A stretch of 13,295 nucleotides of DNA from DASUZD01 sp036377055 (GTDB taxonomy: Bacteria > Actinomycetota > Thermoleophilia > Gaiellales > Gaiellaceae), in the NCBI GenBank assembly GCA_036377055.1, contig DASUZD010000308.1, positions 1-13,295 of the forward strand, written 5' to 3'. This document shows positions 1 through 6,921 of the stretch, one piece after another (position 1 is the first letter of the stretch; every line of letters begins with the position of its first letter). The translations under genes and the position numbers were made by a program. Below the pieces are notes generated by a model, which made no database searches, was not told the DNA's origin, and saw only the letters and a program-made list of their open reading frames with translations.

Positions 1-1913
1 CCGAGCCCCCAGACGAGCCGGCCCATCTCCTGGTGCTGCCACGAGCTGAAGCGCTCCTCCTTCTCGGCCGCCATGTGGTGCCCGAGCGAGCCGGCGCGCA
101 TCCTGATCGAGAGCCGCGTCGACTCCGCGTCCGGCATGAAGACGTGCGCGCACGCCGCATGACCGGCCTCGTGAATCGCCACCGCGCGCGTCTCCTCCGG
201 GATGTAGTCGATCCCGACGGCGGTTCCCGCCTCGACGGTCGTCATCGCCTGAAGCAGGTCGCTCCACGCGAACGACGCACGGCCGTCGTGGTGCGCGTGC
301 GTCAGCGCCATCGAACAGACCTGCTCGATCATCGCCGGCGAGTAGCCGTTGGTAACGCGCGCCAACTCGTCGCGTCGACGAGCCGTGTCGAGATCCGGCT
401 CGTGCGCGACGCGGTCGAGGTAGAGGTCGAAGATGTCCATCCGGTCCCGCTTCGTCGGCGTGCGGAACCAGACGTGGCGGCCGAGTCGGCCTGGCCGGGT
501 CAGCGCCGGGTCGAGCTGCGCGATCGGCACGTTCGTCGCGCCGATAAAGTAGATCTGCTCGCGCCTCGGCCTCGGCGCCGGCACGCGGAGCGGGATCGGC
601 CCGAGCCGGCGCGGGACGACGAAGAGCGCGTCGAGGAGCGTGTTCACGCGGCTCGTGGCGACGCGGCGAAGAAGCGGCGGGTTGTCGATCCCGTCCATCG
701 CGACGAGCAGCTGGTTGAGCGCGAGCTGGCCCGTGCCGCCCATGAGCCCGCCGGCCACCGCCTGGTTCACGATCGCGCTGACCTTGCGTACGATCGGCGG
801 GTACGGCGAGCGCCGCTCCGGCGCTCGGCTCTCGAACAACCGCTCGCGCCACGCGCGCGTCTCCAGCACGAGGTCCCCGCTGCCGCTGAGCGCGCCGAGT
901 GGCCCGTGAAAGCAGTAGTCGTGGATCGTCGGCGCGAACCCGGCCGCCGCGCCGCCTTGCACCGCCTGCCGCCGCATCCCGACCGCGTCGATCTCGTCGA
1001 TGAAGACGATGCACTGGCCGCCCCACTTCGCCGCCAGCCGCTTCGCCTTGCGCGCGAGGAAGCGGACGATGACGGCGTCGATGCCGAAGAAGGCCTGCGC
1101 GAAGCCGGAGCCCGGGATCGAGACGAATGGCGAGTTGAAGCCGGTCGCGATCGCCTTGGCGAGCATCGTCTTCCCGGTGCCGGGCGCGCCGAGGAAGAGC
1201 AGCCCGCGCTCGCGCTTGCCGCCCGCGCGCTCGAACGCCTCGCCAGACTGCCAGAGCGAGACGACGCGCCGGACCTCCTCCTTCGCCTCGGCCTGCCCGC
1301 GCACGTCCTCGAGCCGCACGCCCCATTCCGCGTCGCCGGGCTCGTAGCCGCGGACCTGCGAGATCCCCATCAGGAGCAGCGGCCCGAGCAGGATCGCGAC
1401 GTTCGTGAGCAGGAGCCCGAGCGCGAACAGGAGCTGCGTCCAGAGCGTCGTCGAGCCGAGGGCGGACCAGAAGCCGTGCCAGAGCGCGCCCGCCGTTCCC
1501 GGCCAGGTGACGGAGTCGCCCTTCGCGAGCTGGGCCACGAAGACGATCGTGATCAGGGCCGCCACGATTGCCGCGTCACGCGCCGCCCGGCTCCAGAACC
1601 ACGCGCGGCGGCGCGCGAGGACGTCTTCCTGCTTCAGCCGGCGGTCCTCGATTCCGAACAGGCTCGGCCACGGGATCAGCCGGCGGAAGCCGACGTCGAC
1701 GACCCCGCGGAAAGCGGCGATGGCGAGGAGGGTCGCGACGAGCGCCCAGTACCACGCCCAACCGACCTGGCGGTGGAACCAGAGGTAGACCGCCGGGCTC
1801 GTGACGATCGCCGTGGCCGTCGCCGCGAGCGTCAGCATCCGCCACTGGTTGCGGAGCTCGCTCGACGCCTCCAGCACGCGCGGCTCGGAGGCGAGGCCTG
1901 TATCGATCGTCAT
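1..1913 (-). CDS. Membrane AAA+ ATPase / M41 FtsH-like zinc protease, C-terminus off the window
   Basis: A continuous minus-strand frame starts at ATG 1913 and runs off the left edge with 637 residues visible. It encodes a membrane-anchored ATP-dependent protease of the FtsH type. Four hydrophobic segments lie near residues 27-46, 51-68, 114-129 and 157-183, with only short loops where FtsH has its periplasmic domain. The AAA+ module has Walker A GAPGTGKT (242-249), a pore-loop-like FFG (275-277), Walker B FIDEID (D306/E307), and a second region of homology with ATN (459-461), LDPAL and RPGRLGR (both arginines kept). The M41 zinc motif HEAGH is at 581-585; the third metal ligand would lie beyond the window. 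Relative to E. coli FtsH there are about 69 extra residues between Walker B and the LNQLL helix (399-403) and about 39 between MDG and ATN. The start is fixed by an in-frame TAA a few codons upstream and by a TAACCT hexamer 6 nt before ATG. It could be called a diverged FtsH; I avoid ftsH because of the insertions and altered N-terminus. Confidence 0.9.
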   Translation of the reverse strand, partial: MTIDTGLASEPRVLEASSELRNQWRMLTLAATATAIVTSPAVYLWFHRQVGWAWYWALVATLLAIAAFRGVVDVGFRRLIPWPSLFGIEDRRLKQEDVLARRRAWFWSRAARDAAIVAALITIVFVAQLAKGDSVTWPGTAGALWHGFWSALGSTTLWTQLLFALGLLLTNVAILLGPLLLMGISQVRGYEPGDAEWGVRLEDVRGQAEAKEEVRRVVSLWQSGEAFERAGGKRERGLLFLGAPGTGKTMLAKAIATGFNSPFVSIPGSGFAQAFFGIDAVIVRFLARKAKRLAAKWGGQCIVFIDEIDAVGMRRQAVQGGAAAGFAPTIHDYCFHGPLGALSGSGDLVLETRAWRERLFESRAPERRSPYPPIVRKVSAIVNQAVAGGLMGGTGQLALNQLLVAMDGIDNPPLLRRVATSRVNTLLDALFVVPRRLGPIPLRVPAPRPRREQIYFIGATNVPIAQLDPALTRPGRLGRHVWFRTPTKRDRMDIFDLYLDRVAHEPDLDTARRRDELARVTNGYSPAMIEQVCSMALTHAHHDGRASFAWSDLLQAMTTVEAGTAVGIDYIPEETRAVAIHEAGHAACAHVFMPDAESTRLSIRMRAGSLGHHMAAEKEERFSSWQHQEMGRLVWGL

Positions 1914-1925
1914 CTGCCCAGGTTA
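1914..1925 (-). promoter_or_regulatory. Leaderless-type -10 element for the FtsH-like gene
   Basis: On the minus strand TAACCT (1925-1920) is followed by 6 nt and the ATG. TANNNT ending 6-7 nt before the start codon is the known signature of leaderless actinobacterial genes. No Shine-Dalgarno sequence and no convincing -35 are visible. Confidence 0.6.
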
Positions 1926-2021
1926 GACGCGCGCGCGGGCTTGCAGTTGGTTCTTCGCCGTCGACGGGCACTGTGCTCGCCAAGCGCCGGCGAGACGCGC
2001 GGGGCAGCGGTTAGCGCGGCG

Positions 2022-3491
2022 TCATTTTGACGACTTGCGTGGAGACGCGGGGCGGCGGACGGGACGGTCGATCTCCTTCAGCCCTGCGGCCAGGGTGCGG
2101 CCGCCCAATTTCTTCAGCTGTGGGCGCACCGGCTTGAGGGCCTTGGCGAGCGTCGCGTCCCGCTTGCTGAGCTGCTGCGCGAGGTCGTCCGCACGTTTGA
2201 CGAGCTCCTTCGAGATGCCGCCTCCTTTGGGCGCTCGCGGACCAACTGCATCGGCCGCCTCGCTGAGGATCTCAGCAGCTTGTTTGCGAAGCGTCTTGTT
2301 GGCTTGGAAGGCGCGCATGAGAGCGGGCGTGTTGCGCTCGAGCGCGTCGACCCAGGCGCGGCCGGTCTTCGACTTCGCGAGCTGGATTCGTACCGCCTGC
2401 AGCTCGCCGAGGCGGTCGGTCAGCTTCGCGCTCGTCGCGACGTCCTCGATCACACAGATGCACGCGAGACAGAACTCGACGAGCCCCGCGGAGACCTCGT
2501 CGATGATCTGGAGCGCCTCGCTGTACACAGGCTGAAACTCGCGTCCGGTTTCGAGGGTGAACGCGTAGACCCGCCGTTTCGAGCCGTCGACGAAGTGCCG
2601 CGCGTACGCGTAGTCGTCCGACGTGCCGGACGTCGGATAGAGGCCGATGCTCTCCTTCGGCACATAGGTCCTGCCGCGGACGGCGTTGATCGCGTCGGTA
2701 ACACGCTTCCCGGTGCGGACGAACCAGTCCCAGTCCGTCTGGGGGATGTACTCCTTGTACGTGACGTCGCCCGGCACGCCGCGCATCCCGTCGAACGCGG
2801 GGTTCATGAAGTTCATCGACGTGTTGCTCGATTGGTTCTCGTCGTCGCCCCACGGGTAGAGAAAGTCCTCCGAGAACGAGTGGACGTCGATCATGCACTC
2901 GACGTGCGGGAAGGTATCGAGCAGGTGACGGACGTTTCGCGACTCCGGCTCCGAGAAGGCGGTCGGACCGCGGTAGATCTGGTACTCGCACGGATCGGTG
3001 CTCGTCCCGATGCCGCTCGACCACAGGAAGTCGAAGTTGCGATTGAGGTCGACGCCGACGCAGGTCGTCCCGGCGTGGTGTGCCCGATTCTTGCGCCACC
3101 AGGCGTCACCGCCGGCAGCCTGCACGTACGTGCGGCCGTCCGGGTTGACGAGCGGGAAGATGATCGTGTCGAGCGTCTCGACGATCAGCTTCACGTCCAC
3201 GGCGCCGTAGGACTTGGCGCCGTAGGTCAAGCCCGTATTGCCGCTGTAGGCCTGGCAGAGCTTCAGCGCGAACGCGACCAAGAGGTCGGGGTTCACGAGC
3301 TCGCGCGCGTGCACGCCGCCGATCAGGAGCACGCCGTGCCGGTCGCCGGTCCCCTTTGCGATCTTGATCGCATGACTTGTGCGCCCTTCAGGCGAAGGCT
3401 CCGGAAGCGCCATCTGCGTCACGATCTGCGGGTAGGTGTTGGCAAGGAACTGGAGGCACTGCTCGATCGCGGTTGTGGTCAGGTACGGCAC
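2022..3491 (-). CDS. M14 family zinc carboxypeptidase with basic helical C-terminal tail
   Basis: This is a 489-residue metallocarboxypeptidase of the carboxypeptidase A/T (M14) fold, which removes C-terminal residues from peptides. All catalytic landmarks are present: the zinc ligands H61 and E64 in HARE and H204 in DVHS; substrate-binding R133 in WRKNR and N150/R151 in DLNRNF; NPDG at 116-119; a Tyr248 equivalent in DDYAY (Y294 or Y296); and the general base E314 in FTLETG. The catalytic domain ends near residue 345. A further ~140 residues are mostly helical and rich in Lys/Arg, ending PRKSSK, and I do not recognise them. There is no signal peptide, unlike most secreted M14 enzymes. The start is GTG at 3491, supported by AGGAGG 7 nt upstream. 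The stop codon of the upstream 92-residue gene lies 1 nt before this start, so the two are translationally coupled in one operon. Confidence 0.92.
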   Translation of the reverse strand: MPYLTTTAIEQCLQFLANTYPQIVTQMALPEPSPEGRTSHAIKIAKGTGDRHGVLLIGGVHARELVNPDLLVAFALKLCQAYSGNTGLTYGAKSYGAVDVKLIVETLDTIIFPLVNPDGRTYVQAAGGDAWWRKNRAHHAGTTCVGVDLNRNFDFLWSSGIGTSTDPCEYQIYRGPTAFSEPESRNVRHLLDTFPHVECMIDVHSFSEDFLYPWGDDENQSSNTSMNFMNPAFDGMRGVPGDVTYKEYIPQTDWDWFVRTGKRVTDAINAVRGRTYVPKESIGLYPTSGTSDDYAYARHFVDGSKRRVYAFTLETGREFQPVYSEALQIIDEVSAGLVEFCLACICVIEDVATSAKLTDRLGELQAVRIQLAKSKTGRAWVDALERNTPALMRAFQANKTLRKQAAEILSEAADAVGPRAPKGGGISKELVKRADDLAQQLSKRDATLAKALKPVRPQLKKLGGRTLAAGLKEIDRPVRRPASPRKSSK

Positions 3492-3492
3492 G

Positions 3493-3771
3493 CTACGCCC
3501 TCCTCTCCGCGAGCCATTCGGAGGCGTCCTCCGTCTGCTCGTAAGCTCGTGCGCGCGCCGACGAGTGCTCGTGGACGACGACCTCGGCGCCTTCTGCGAT
3601 CACTCGCCCCACGTCCTCGAGGCTCAGCAGGCCTTCGATCGTCACGACTTCCTTGCCGGCGTTTGCGGTCGTCCCGAAGAGATCGAGTCCGAGCGCGCGG
3701 ACCTTCGCAAGCTCTTCGGGAGAGTCGCACCGAATGGTGACGAAGTAGCGATCATCGGATTCGCTCGCCAC
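3493..3771 (-). CDS. Small protein resembling a stand-alone M14 pro-domain
   Basis: A 92-residue gene lies directly upstream of, and is coupled to, the M14 carboxypeptidase. The start is GTG at 3771, preceded by a strong AAAGGAGG Shine-Dalgarno sequence; the stop TAG sits one base before the carboxypeptidase GTG. The sequence alternates short beta-like stretches (YFVTIRC, KEVVTIEG, AEVVVHE) with helices (SPEELAKVRALG, LEDVGRVIAEG). This pattern, ending in 'G-x-V-V-V-H', resembles the small N-terminal segment that precedes the catalytic domain in many bacterial M14 proteins, here as a separate polypeptide. I infer a folding helper, inhibitor or specificity partner for the peptidase. No signal peptide is present, matching the leaderless carboxypeptidase. 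The C-terminus (SSARARAYEQTEDASEWLA) is charged and probably flexible. The gene call is firm; the function is an inference from position and pattern only. Confidence 0.8.
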   Translation of the reverse strand: MASESDDRYFVTIRCDSPEELAKVRALGLDLFGTTANAGKEVVTIEGLLSLEDVGRVIAEGAEVVVHEHSSARARAYEQTEDASEWLAERRA

Positions 3772-3884
3772 GGCCCCCTCCTTTGTCCCGAGTTTCAGGT
3801 CGAGTTAACCACCAGGTCAAACCGGGAGTCAATAGCGGTGACCGGTTGGGGTCGCGCGCCAGATCGACGCAGCCTTTCGGTCGC
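3772..3884. promoter_or_regulatory. Divergent promoter region between the M14 operon and the M48 gene
   Basis: 113 nt separate the divergent starts. On the minus strand TTGACT (3832-3827) stands 18 nt from TTAACT (3808-3803), a plausible sigma-70-like pair giving a leader of about 25 nt that contains the AAAGGAGG ribosome site of the 92-residue gene. A second TTGAC copy occurs between them. I see no clear promoter or Shine-Dalgarno for the plus-strand M48 gene. Confidence 0.35.
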
Positions 3885-5015
3885 GTGAAAGGCTTCACCG
3901 ACGCAGAGGTGGAGCGGGCGCGGCGCTACCACCGGCCACTGTACGTCGCGCTCCTCGCCGACGCCGTCCTCGGCTTTGCGCTGCTCGCCGCGCTCGCGTT
4001 CCTGGGGGAATGGGCGTACCGGCCGTTCGAGCGGTGGCCTTGGGCGGTGCGGACGGTCGCGTACGCGGCGGTCGTCGTCCTTCTCCTCGCGGTCCTGCGC
4101 CTGCCGCTCTCGTTCTGGCGCGGCTACGTGTACGAGCGCCGGTGGGGGTTCTCGACGCAGACGCTTCGCGGCTGGCTTGTCGATCGGGCCAAGGCTCTCG
4201 CGGTCTCGGTCGCGCTCACGCCGGCGGCGCTGCTGGGGCTCGTTGCGGTCGCCCGCTGGCTGCCGCGGACGTGGCCGCTGGTGGCGGCTCCGGGAGCGGC
4301 GCTGCTCGTGCTCGCGCTCGGTGTGCTTGCGCCCGTGCTCCTCGAGCCGCTCTTCAACCGGTTCGCTCGGCTCGCGGGTCGCGAGCTCGCCGCCGAGCTC
4401 CGGGCCCTGGCCGAGCGCGCGGCGGTGCCCGTTCGCGAGGTGCTAGTGGCGGACGCCAGCAGGCGGACGCGGAAGTCGAACGCGTACGTCTCCGGGCTCG
4501 GCCGCACGAGACGGGTCGTGCTCTACGACACGTTGCTCGCTCGCGCCGATCCTCGCCAGATTCAGGTCGTGGTCGCGCACGAGCTCGGCCACCGGCGGGC
4601 GCGGCACGTGGCGAAGGCGACCGTGCTGGCGATGGCCGGCGCGGCGGCTGCCGTCGTCGTGTGGTGGGCGATCGGTCGCGATGCCGCCAACCCGCGGTCG
4701 ATTCCGCTCCTGCTGCTCGTGGTCGGCGTGCTCGAGGTTCTCGCGCTGCCGTTCTCGGCGGCGCTCTCGCGTCGCTGGGAGCGGCAGGCCGACCGCTTCT
4801 CGCTCGAGCTGACGCGCGACCGAGACGCGTTCGAGCGCGCGCACCGCGAGCTCGCGACCGCCAACCTTGCCGACCTCGCCCCGCCGCGCGCCGTCTACCT
4901 CCTTCTCTTCACGCACCCGACGCCGCCTGAGCGGATCGAGGCCGCCAATCGCTGGGCCGCCGCGGTCGAGCTCGGGATGCCTTTCCGCCGCGAGACGCCG
5001 CTCGAGGGCCGTTAA
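3885..5015 (+). CDS. M48 family (Ste24/CAAX-type) integral membrane metalloprotease
   Basis: A 376-residue zinc protease of the M48 Ste24-like branch, which works in the membrane and cleaves membrane or misfolded proteins; the substrate here is unknown. The zinc motif HELGH is at 232-236, and the third ligand is E299 in WERQAD, with D303 also conserved. A family-typical THPTPPERI segment lies near the end. Hydrophobic helices are near residues 19-41, 54-76, 102-122 and 127-147 (Peptidase_M48_N part), then about 244-263 and 271-294 after the active-site helix. Conserved blocks such as the PLSFWRGYVYERRWGFS region and KSNAYVSGLGRTRRVVLYD are characteristic of this family. I chose GTG 3885 because family similarity begins there; the open frame continues upstream to a TTG at 3783, which would add a non-conserved arginine-rich stretch. 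Neither start has a good ribosome site. The gene is followed 11 nt later by the SDR gene. Confidence 0.9.
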   Translation: MKGFTDAEVERARRYHRPLYVALLADAVLGFALLAALAFLGEWAYRPFERWPWAVRTVAYAAVVVLLLAVLRLPLSFWRGYVYERRWGFSTQTLRGWLVDRAKALAVSVALTPAALLGLVAVARWLPRTWPLVAAPGAALLVLALGVLAPVLLEPLFNRFARLAGRELAAELRALAERAAVPVREVLVADASRRTRKSNAYVSGLGRTRRVVLYDTLLARADPRQIQVVVAHELGHRRARHVAKATVLAMAGAAAAVVVWWAIGRDAANPRSIPLLLLVVGVLEVLALPFSAALSRRWERQADRFSLELTRDRDAFERAHRELATANLADLAPPRAVYLLLFTHPTPPERIEAANRWAAAVELGMPFRRETPLEGR

Positions 5016-5026
5016 GCTCCGCGCGC

Positions 5027-5761
5027 GTGGGCGCGCTCGAGGGCAAGACGGCGATCGTCACCGGCGCGTCGAGCGGGATCGGCGCGGCCACGGTCGCCGC
5101 ACTCAGGCGCGAGGGCGCCCGCGTCGCCGGCGGCGCCCGGCGCGTCGAGCGGATCGACGCCGACGTCGCGCTCGAGCTCGACGTCACCGACCCGGAGAGC
5201 TGCGAGGGCTTCGTAGCGCGCGCCGTCGACGAGCTCGGCGGCGGCCTCGACGTCGTCGTCAACGGCGCCGGCCTCGCGCTGGGGCGCGACCCGATCGACG
5301 AGAGCACGGAGGCCGACGAGCGGACGGTGATCGAGACGAACGTGAACGGGCTCGTCCGGATCACGCGCCTCGCGCTTCCGCACCTCCGCGAGCTCGGCCA
5401 CATCGTCAACATCGGCTCGGTGGCGGGCCGGCAGGCGTACCCGAACGCCGCCCTCTACGTCGCGGCGAAGTTCGCCGTCCGAGGGTTCACGTACGCCCTG
5501 CGCGAGGATCTCCTCGGGCGCCCGATCCGGATCACGACGGTCGACCCAGGCCTCGTCCAGACCGATTTCTCGATGGTCCGCTTCCGCGGCGACGAGACGA
5601 CGGCGCGGGCGGTCTACGAGGGCGTCGAGGCGATGCGGCCCGAGGACATCGCCGAGTGCATCCTCTTCGCGCTGACGAGGCCTCCGCACGTGAACGTCGA
5701 CGAGCTCGTCGTCAAGGCGCTGGCGCAGTCGAGCGGCGGCCGCATCCTCCGGACGACCTGA
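5027..5761 (+). CDS. Short-chain dehydrogenase/reductase (SDR), NADP-type
   Basis: A 244-residue classical SDR oxidoreductase, soluble and cytoplasmic. It has the TGASSGIG nucleotide-binding loop (12-19), NGAG (79-82), catalytic N105, S131, Y144 and K148 (YVAAK), and a DPGLVQT segment after beta-6. Two arginines (R38, R39) follow the second beta strand where acidic residues would select NAD, so NADP is the likely cofactor. It most resembles the YdfG/serine 3-dehydrogenase type of SDR, but the substrate cannot be read from sequence. The start is GTG 5027, 11 nt after the M48 stop. A TAAGCT hexamer overlapping that stop lies 8 nt upstream, so it may have its own promoter or be read through from the protease gene. 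It converges with the MBL-fold gene, with 5 nt between stops. Confidence 0.9.
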   Translation: MGALEGKTAIVTGASSGIGAATVAALRREGARVAGGARRVERIDADVALELDVTDPESCEGFVARAVDELGGGLDVVVNGAGLALGRDPIDESTEADERTVIETNVNGLVRITRLALPHLRELGHIVNIGSVAGRQAYPNAALYVAAKFAVRGFTYALREDLLGRPIRITTVDPGLVQTDFSMVRFRGDETTARAVYEGVEAMRPEDIAECILFALTRPPHVNVDELVVKALAQSSGGRILRTT

Positions 5762-5766
5762 TCGCC

Positions 5767-6624
5767 TCAGCCGGCGCGGTGCTTGCGCCAGTAGCGCTCG
5801 AGCCCGCGGTAGGACTGCCAGAACGGCATCGCGCGCTCGTACGTCGGGAGGCGCTCCGAATCGGCGTCTCCGAGCTCCTTCTCGACCGCCGCCACGAAGA
5901 TCGCCTCGTCGGCGCCCTCGCGCACGAGCGTCGCCCAGAGCGCGAGCCGGCGCCGCAGCTCGGCGAGGTGCCGTTCGACGTCGGTCGCGACGCCGAAGTG
6001 GATGAGCGCGAGCCGTTCCGGAGCGCGCCGCTCGATCTCTTTGATCGTCTGCTCCCACGCCTCGAGGTCGACGTCGGGCGGCGGTGTGGGCGGCATCACG
6101 AAGGAGCCTGGCTGGATCCGGACGCCTGCGGCGTCACCCGCGTACAGCGTTCCGTCCGCGTCGAGGTAGCAGACGTGGTGCGATGCATGGCCAGGGGAGG
6201 GGAAGCACTCGAGCCCGACGACCCGCGGGCCGGTGACCTCCACGTTCTCCTCAGGCACGGGTGCGAGCACGCCCCAGAGCGTGTCGAAGCTCTCGCCGTA
6301 GAGGCGGCGCGCGCTCTGCTCGAGCCGCGACGGCGCGACGAGATGCGTCGCGCCGACCTCCGAGACGTGAACCCGCAGCTCGGAATGCTCCCGAACGAGC
6401 ACGCCCGCGGCGCCGGCGTGATCCAGGTGGATGTGCGACAGGAGCAGGTGCCGGAGGTCGCGCAGCTCGAGCCCCCGCTCCGCGAGCGCCTCCTTCAGGC
6501 GCGGAACGCAGGTCGACGGCCCGCAGTCGAAGAGCGCCGGGCCTTCGTCGGTGTCGAGCAGGTACGCGCCGATGACCCGCTCGGCGCCCTGGAAACGGAG
6601 GTCGAGCGGGTCATGCCCAAGCAC
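5767..6624 (-). CDS. MBL-fold metallo-hydrolase
   Basis: A 285-residue metallo-beta-lactamase-fold hydrolase with a complete two-metal site: HIHLDH (H64, H66, D68, H69), H146 in SPGHASHH, D164 in YAGDAAG and H209 in LIHFG. This places it with glyoxalase II-like or lactonase-like MBL hydrolases acting on small-molecule esters or thioesters; the actual substrate is unknown. After the metal domain a helical C-terminal part (about 185-285) ends with FWQSYRGLERYWRKH, which probably caps the active site. No signal peptide is visible. The start is GTG 6624: a TAAGAT hexamer sits exactly 6 nt upstream and there is no Shine-Dalgarno, so a leaderless transcript is likely. An internal ATG-free alternative start was not preferred. 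Confidence 0.9.
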   Translation of the reverse strand: MLGHDPLDLRFQGAERVIGAYLLDTDEGPALFDCGPSTCVPRLKEALAERGLELRDLRHLLLSHIHLDHAGAAGVLVREHSELRVHVSEVGATHLVAPSRLEQSARRLYGESFDTLWGVLAPVPEENVEVTGPRVVGLECFPSPGHASHHVCYLDADGTLYAGDAAGVRIQPGSFVMPPTPPPDVDLEAWEQTIKEIERRAPERLALIHFGVATDVERHLAELRRRLALWATLVREGADEAIFVAAVEKELGDADSERLPTYERAMPFWQSYRGLERYWRKHRAG

Positions 6625-6636
6625 GCGCCGATCTTA
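6625..6636 (-). promoter_or_regulatory. Leaderless-type -10 element for the MBL hydrolase
   Basis: On the minus strand TAAGAT (6636-6631) is followed by 6 nt and GTG. This is the same geometry as at four other genes in the window; no clear -35 is seen. Confidence 0.6.
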
Positions 6637-6729
6637 GACGCGGTGTGCCAGGCCGTTCGATGCGCTCGTAAGCCGTGGCCGTTCGGGCGTGTCCCGCTGT
6701 GTACCGAGGCGGCGCGTTCCGTCCCACTC

Positions 6730-6744
6730 CGGGGTCAGACCCCG
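6730..6744. repeat. REP-like palindrome, copy 1
   Basis: CGGGGTCAGACCCCG is a perfect 7-bp-arm palindrome around a single central A. An identical copy lies 89 nt downstream. It resembles short REP-type palindromes that RAYT transposases scatter through intergenic regions; no RAYT gene is present here. Confidence 0.7.
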
Positions 6745-6746
6745 AA

Positions 6747-6787
6747 GCACGCGAGCGCGCAGGGTCAGCCGCGTTCGGACCGCGTGC
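6747..6787. repeat. Inverted repeat between the two palindromes
   Basis: GCACGCG (6747-6753) and CGCGTGC (6781-6787) can pair across a 27-nt loop, placing a stem-loop between the REP-like copies, as in REP-pair (REPIN) elements. Confidence 0.4.
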
Positions 6788-6805
6788 TGCGCGGCGCAGG
6801 CACAT

Positions 6806-6817
6806 TTCCGCGCGGAA
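6806..6817. repeat. 12-nt perfect palindrome
   Basis: TTCCGCGCGGAA reads the same on both strands and abuts the second REP-like copy, so it is probably part of the same mobile repeat unit. Confidence 0.45.
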
Positions 6818-6818
6818 T

Positions 6819-6833
6819 CGGGGTCAGACCCCG
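6819..6833. repeat. REP-like palindrome, copy 2
   Basis: A second exact CGGGGTCAGACCCCG. Two identical 15-mers within about 100 nt in a non-coding gap are very unlikely by chance. Confidence 0.7.
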
Positions 6834-6867
6834 GCTGTCGACGCACCGCCCTCGCGGCCATGACCCT

Positions 6868-6894
6868 CAAAACGCGCGGGCAGAGCCCGCGCGT
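6868..6894 (-). terminator. Rho-independent-like terminator of the exported-protein gene
   Basis: ACGCGCGGGC (6872-6881) and GCCCGCGCGT (6885-6894) form a perfect 10-bp stem with a 3-nt loop. On the minus strand the stem is followed by TTTTGA. It lies 28 nt after the stop of the gene at 6922-7512, which it should terminate. Confidence 0.75.
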
Positions 6895-6921
6895 CCTGAT
6901 GCTCGCCGCCGGGTCGCCGTC

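Larger units (their letters stand above)
6637..6871. other. Gene-free stretch with REP-like palindromes
   Basis: No convincing gene is found between the MBL hydrolase start and the terminator of the next gene; the open frames here are short, on both strands, and arginine/alanine-rich without domain sense. The stretch holds two identical 15-nt palindromes, a 12-nt palindrome and a GCACGCG/CGCGTGC inverted repeat, listed separately. Confidence 0.6.

Noticed and set aside
1976..1994. Terminator hairpin after the M14 gene (CTCGCC/GGCGAG)
   Set aside because: Only 6 bp, no T tract, and similar GC hairpins are expected everywhere at this base composition.
33..2030. Plus-strand open frame of 665 codons
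   Set aside because: It is Arg/Glu/Asp-rich low-complexity sequence opposite the FtsH-like gene, whose motifs are unmistakable on the minus strand; a GC-rich shadow frame.
3489..3495. Frameshift splitting one pro-domain/M14 fusion gene
   Set aside because: The second gene has its own GTG with AGGAGG at ideal distance, so two coupled genes are more likely than a sequencing error; re-sequencing would settle it.
2280..3740. Plus-strand frame of 486 codons opposite the M14 operon
   Set aside because: Shadow of the M14 and 92-residue genes; no motif, and biased Arg/Val/Asp composition.
3783..3884. Upstream TTG start for the M48 protease
   Set aside because: The added 34 residues are not family-like and cross the divergent promoter region; GTG 3885 gives the usual N-terminus, although without a ribosome site.
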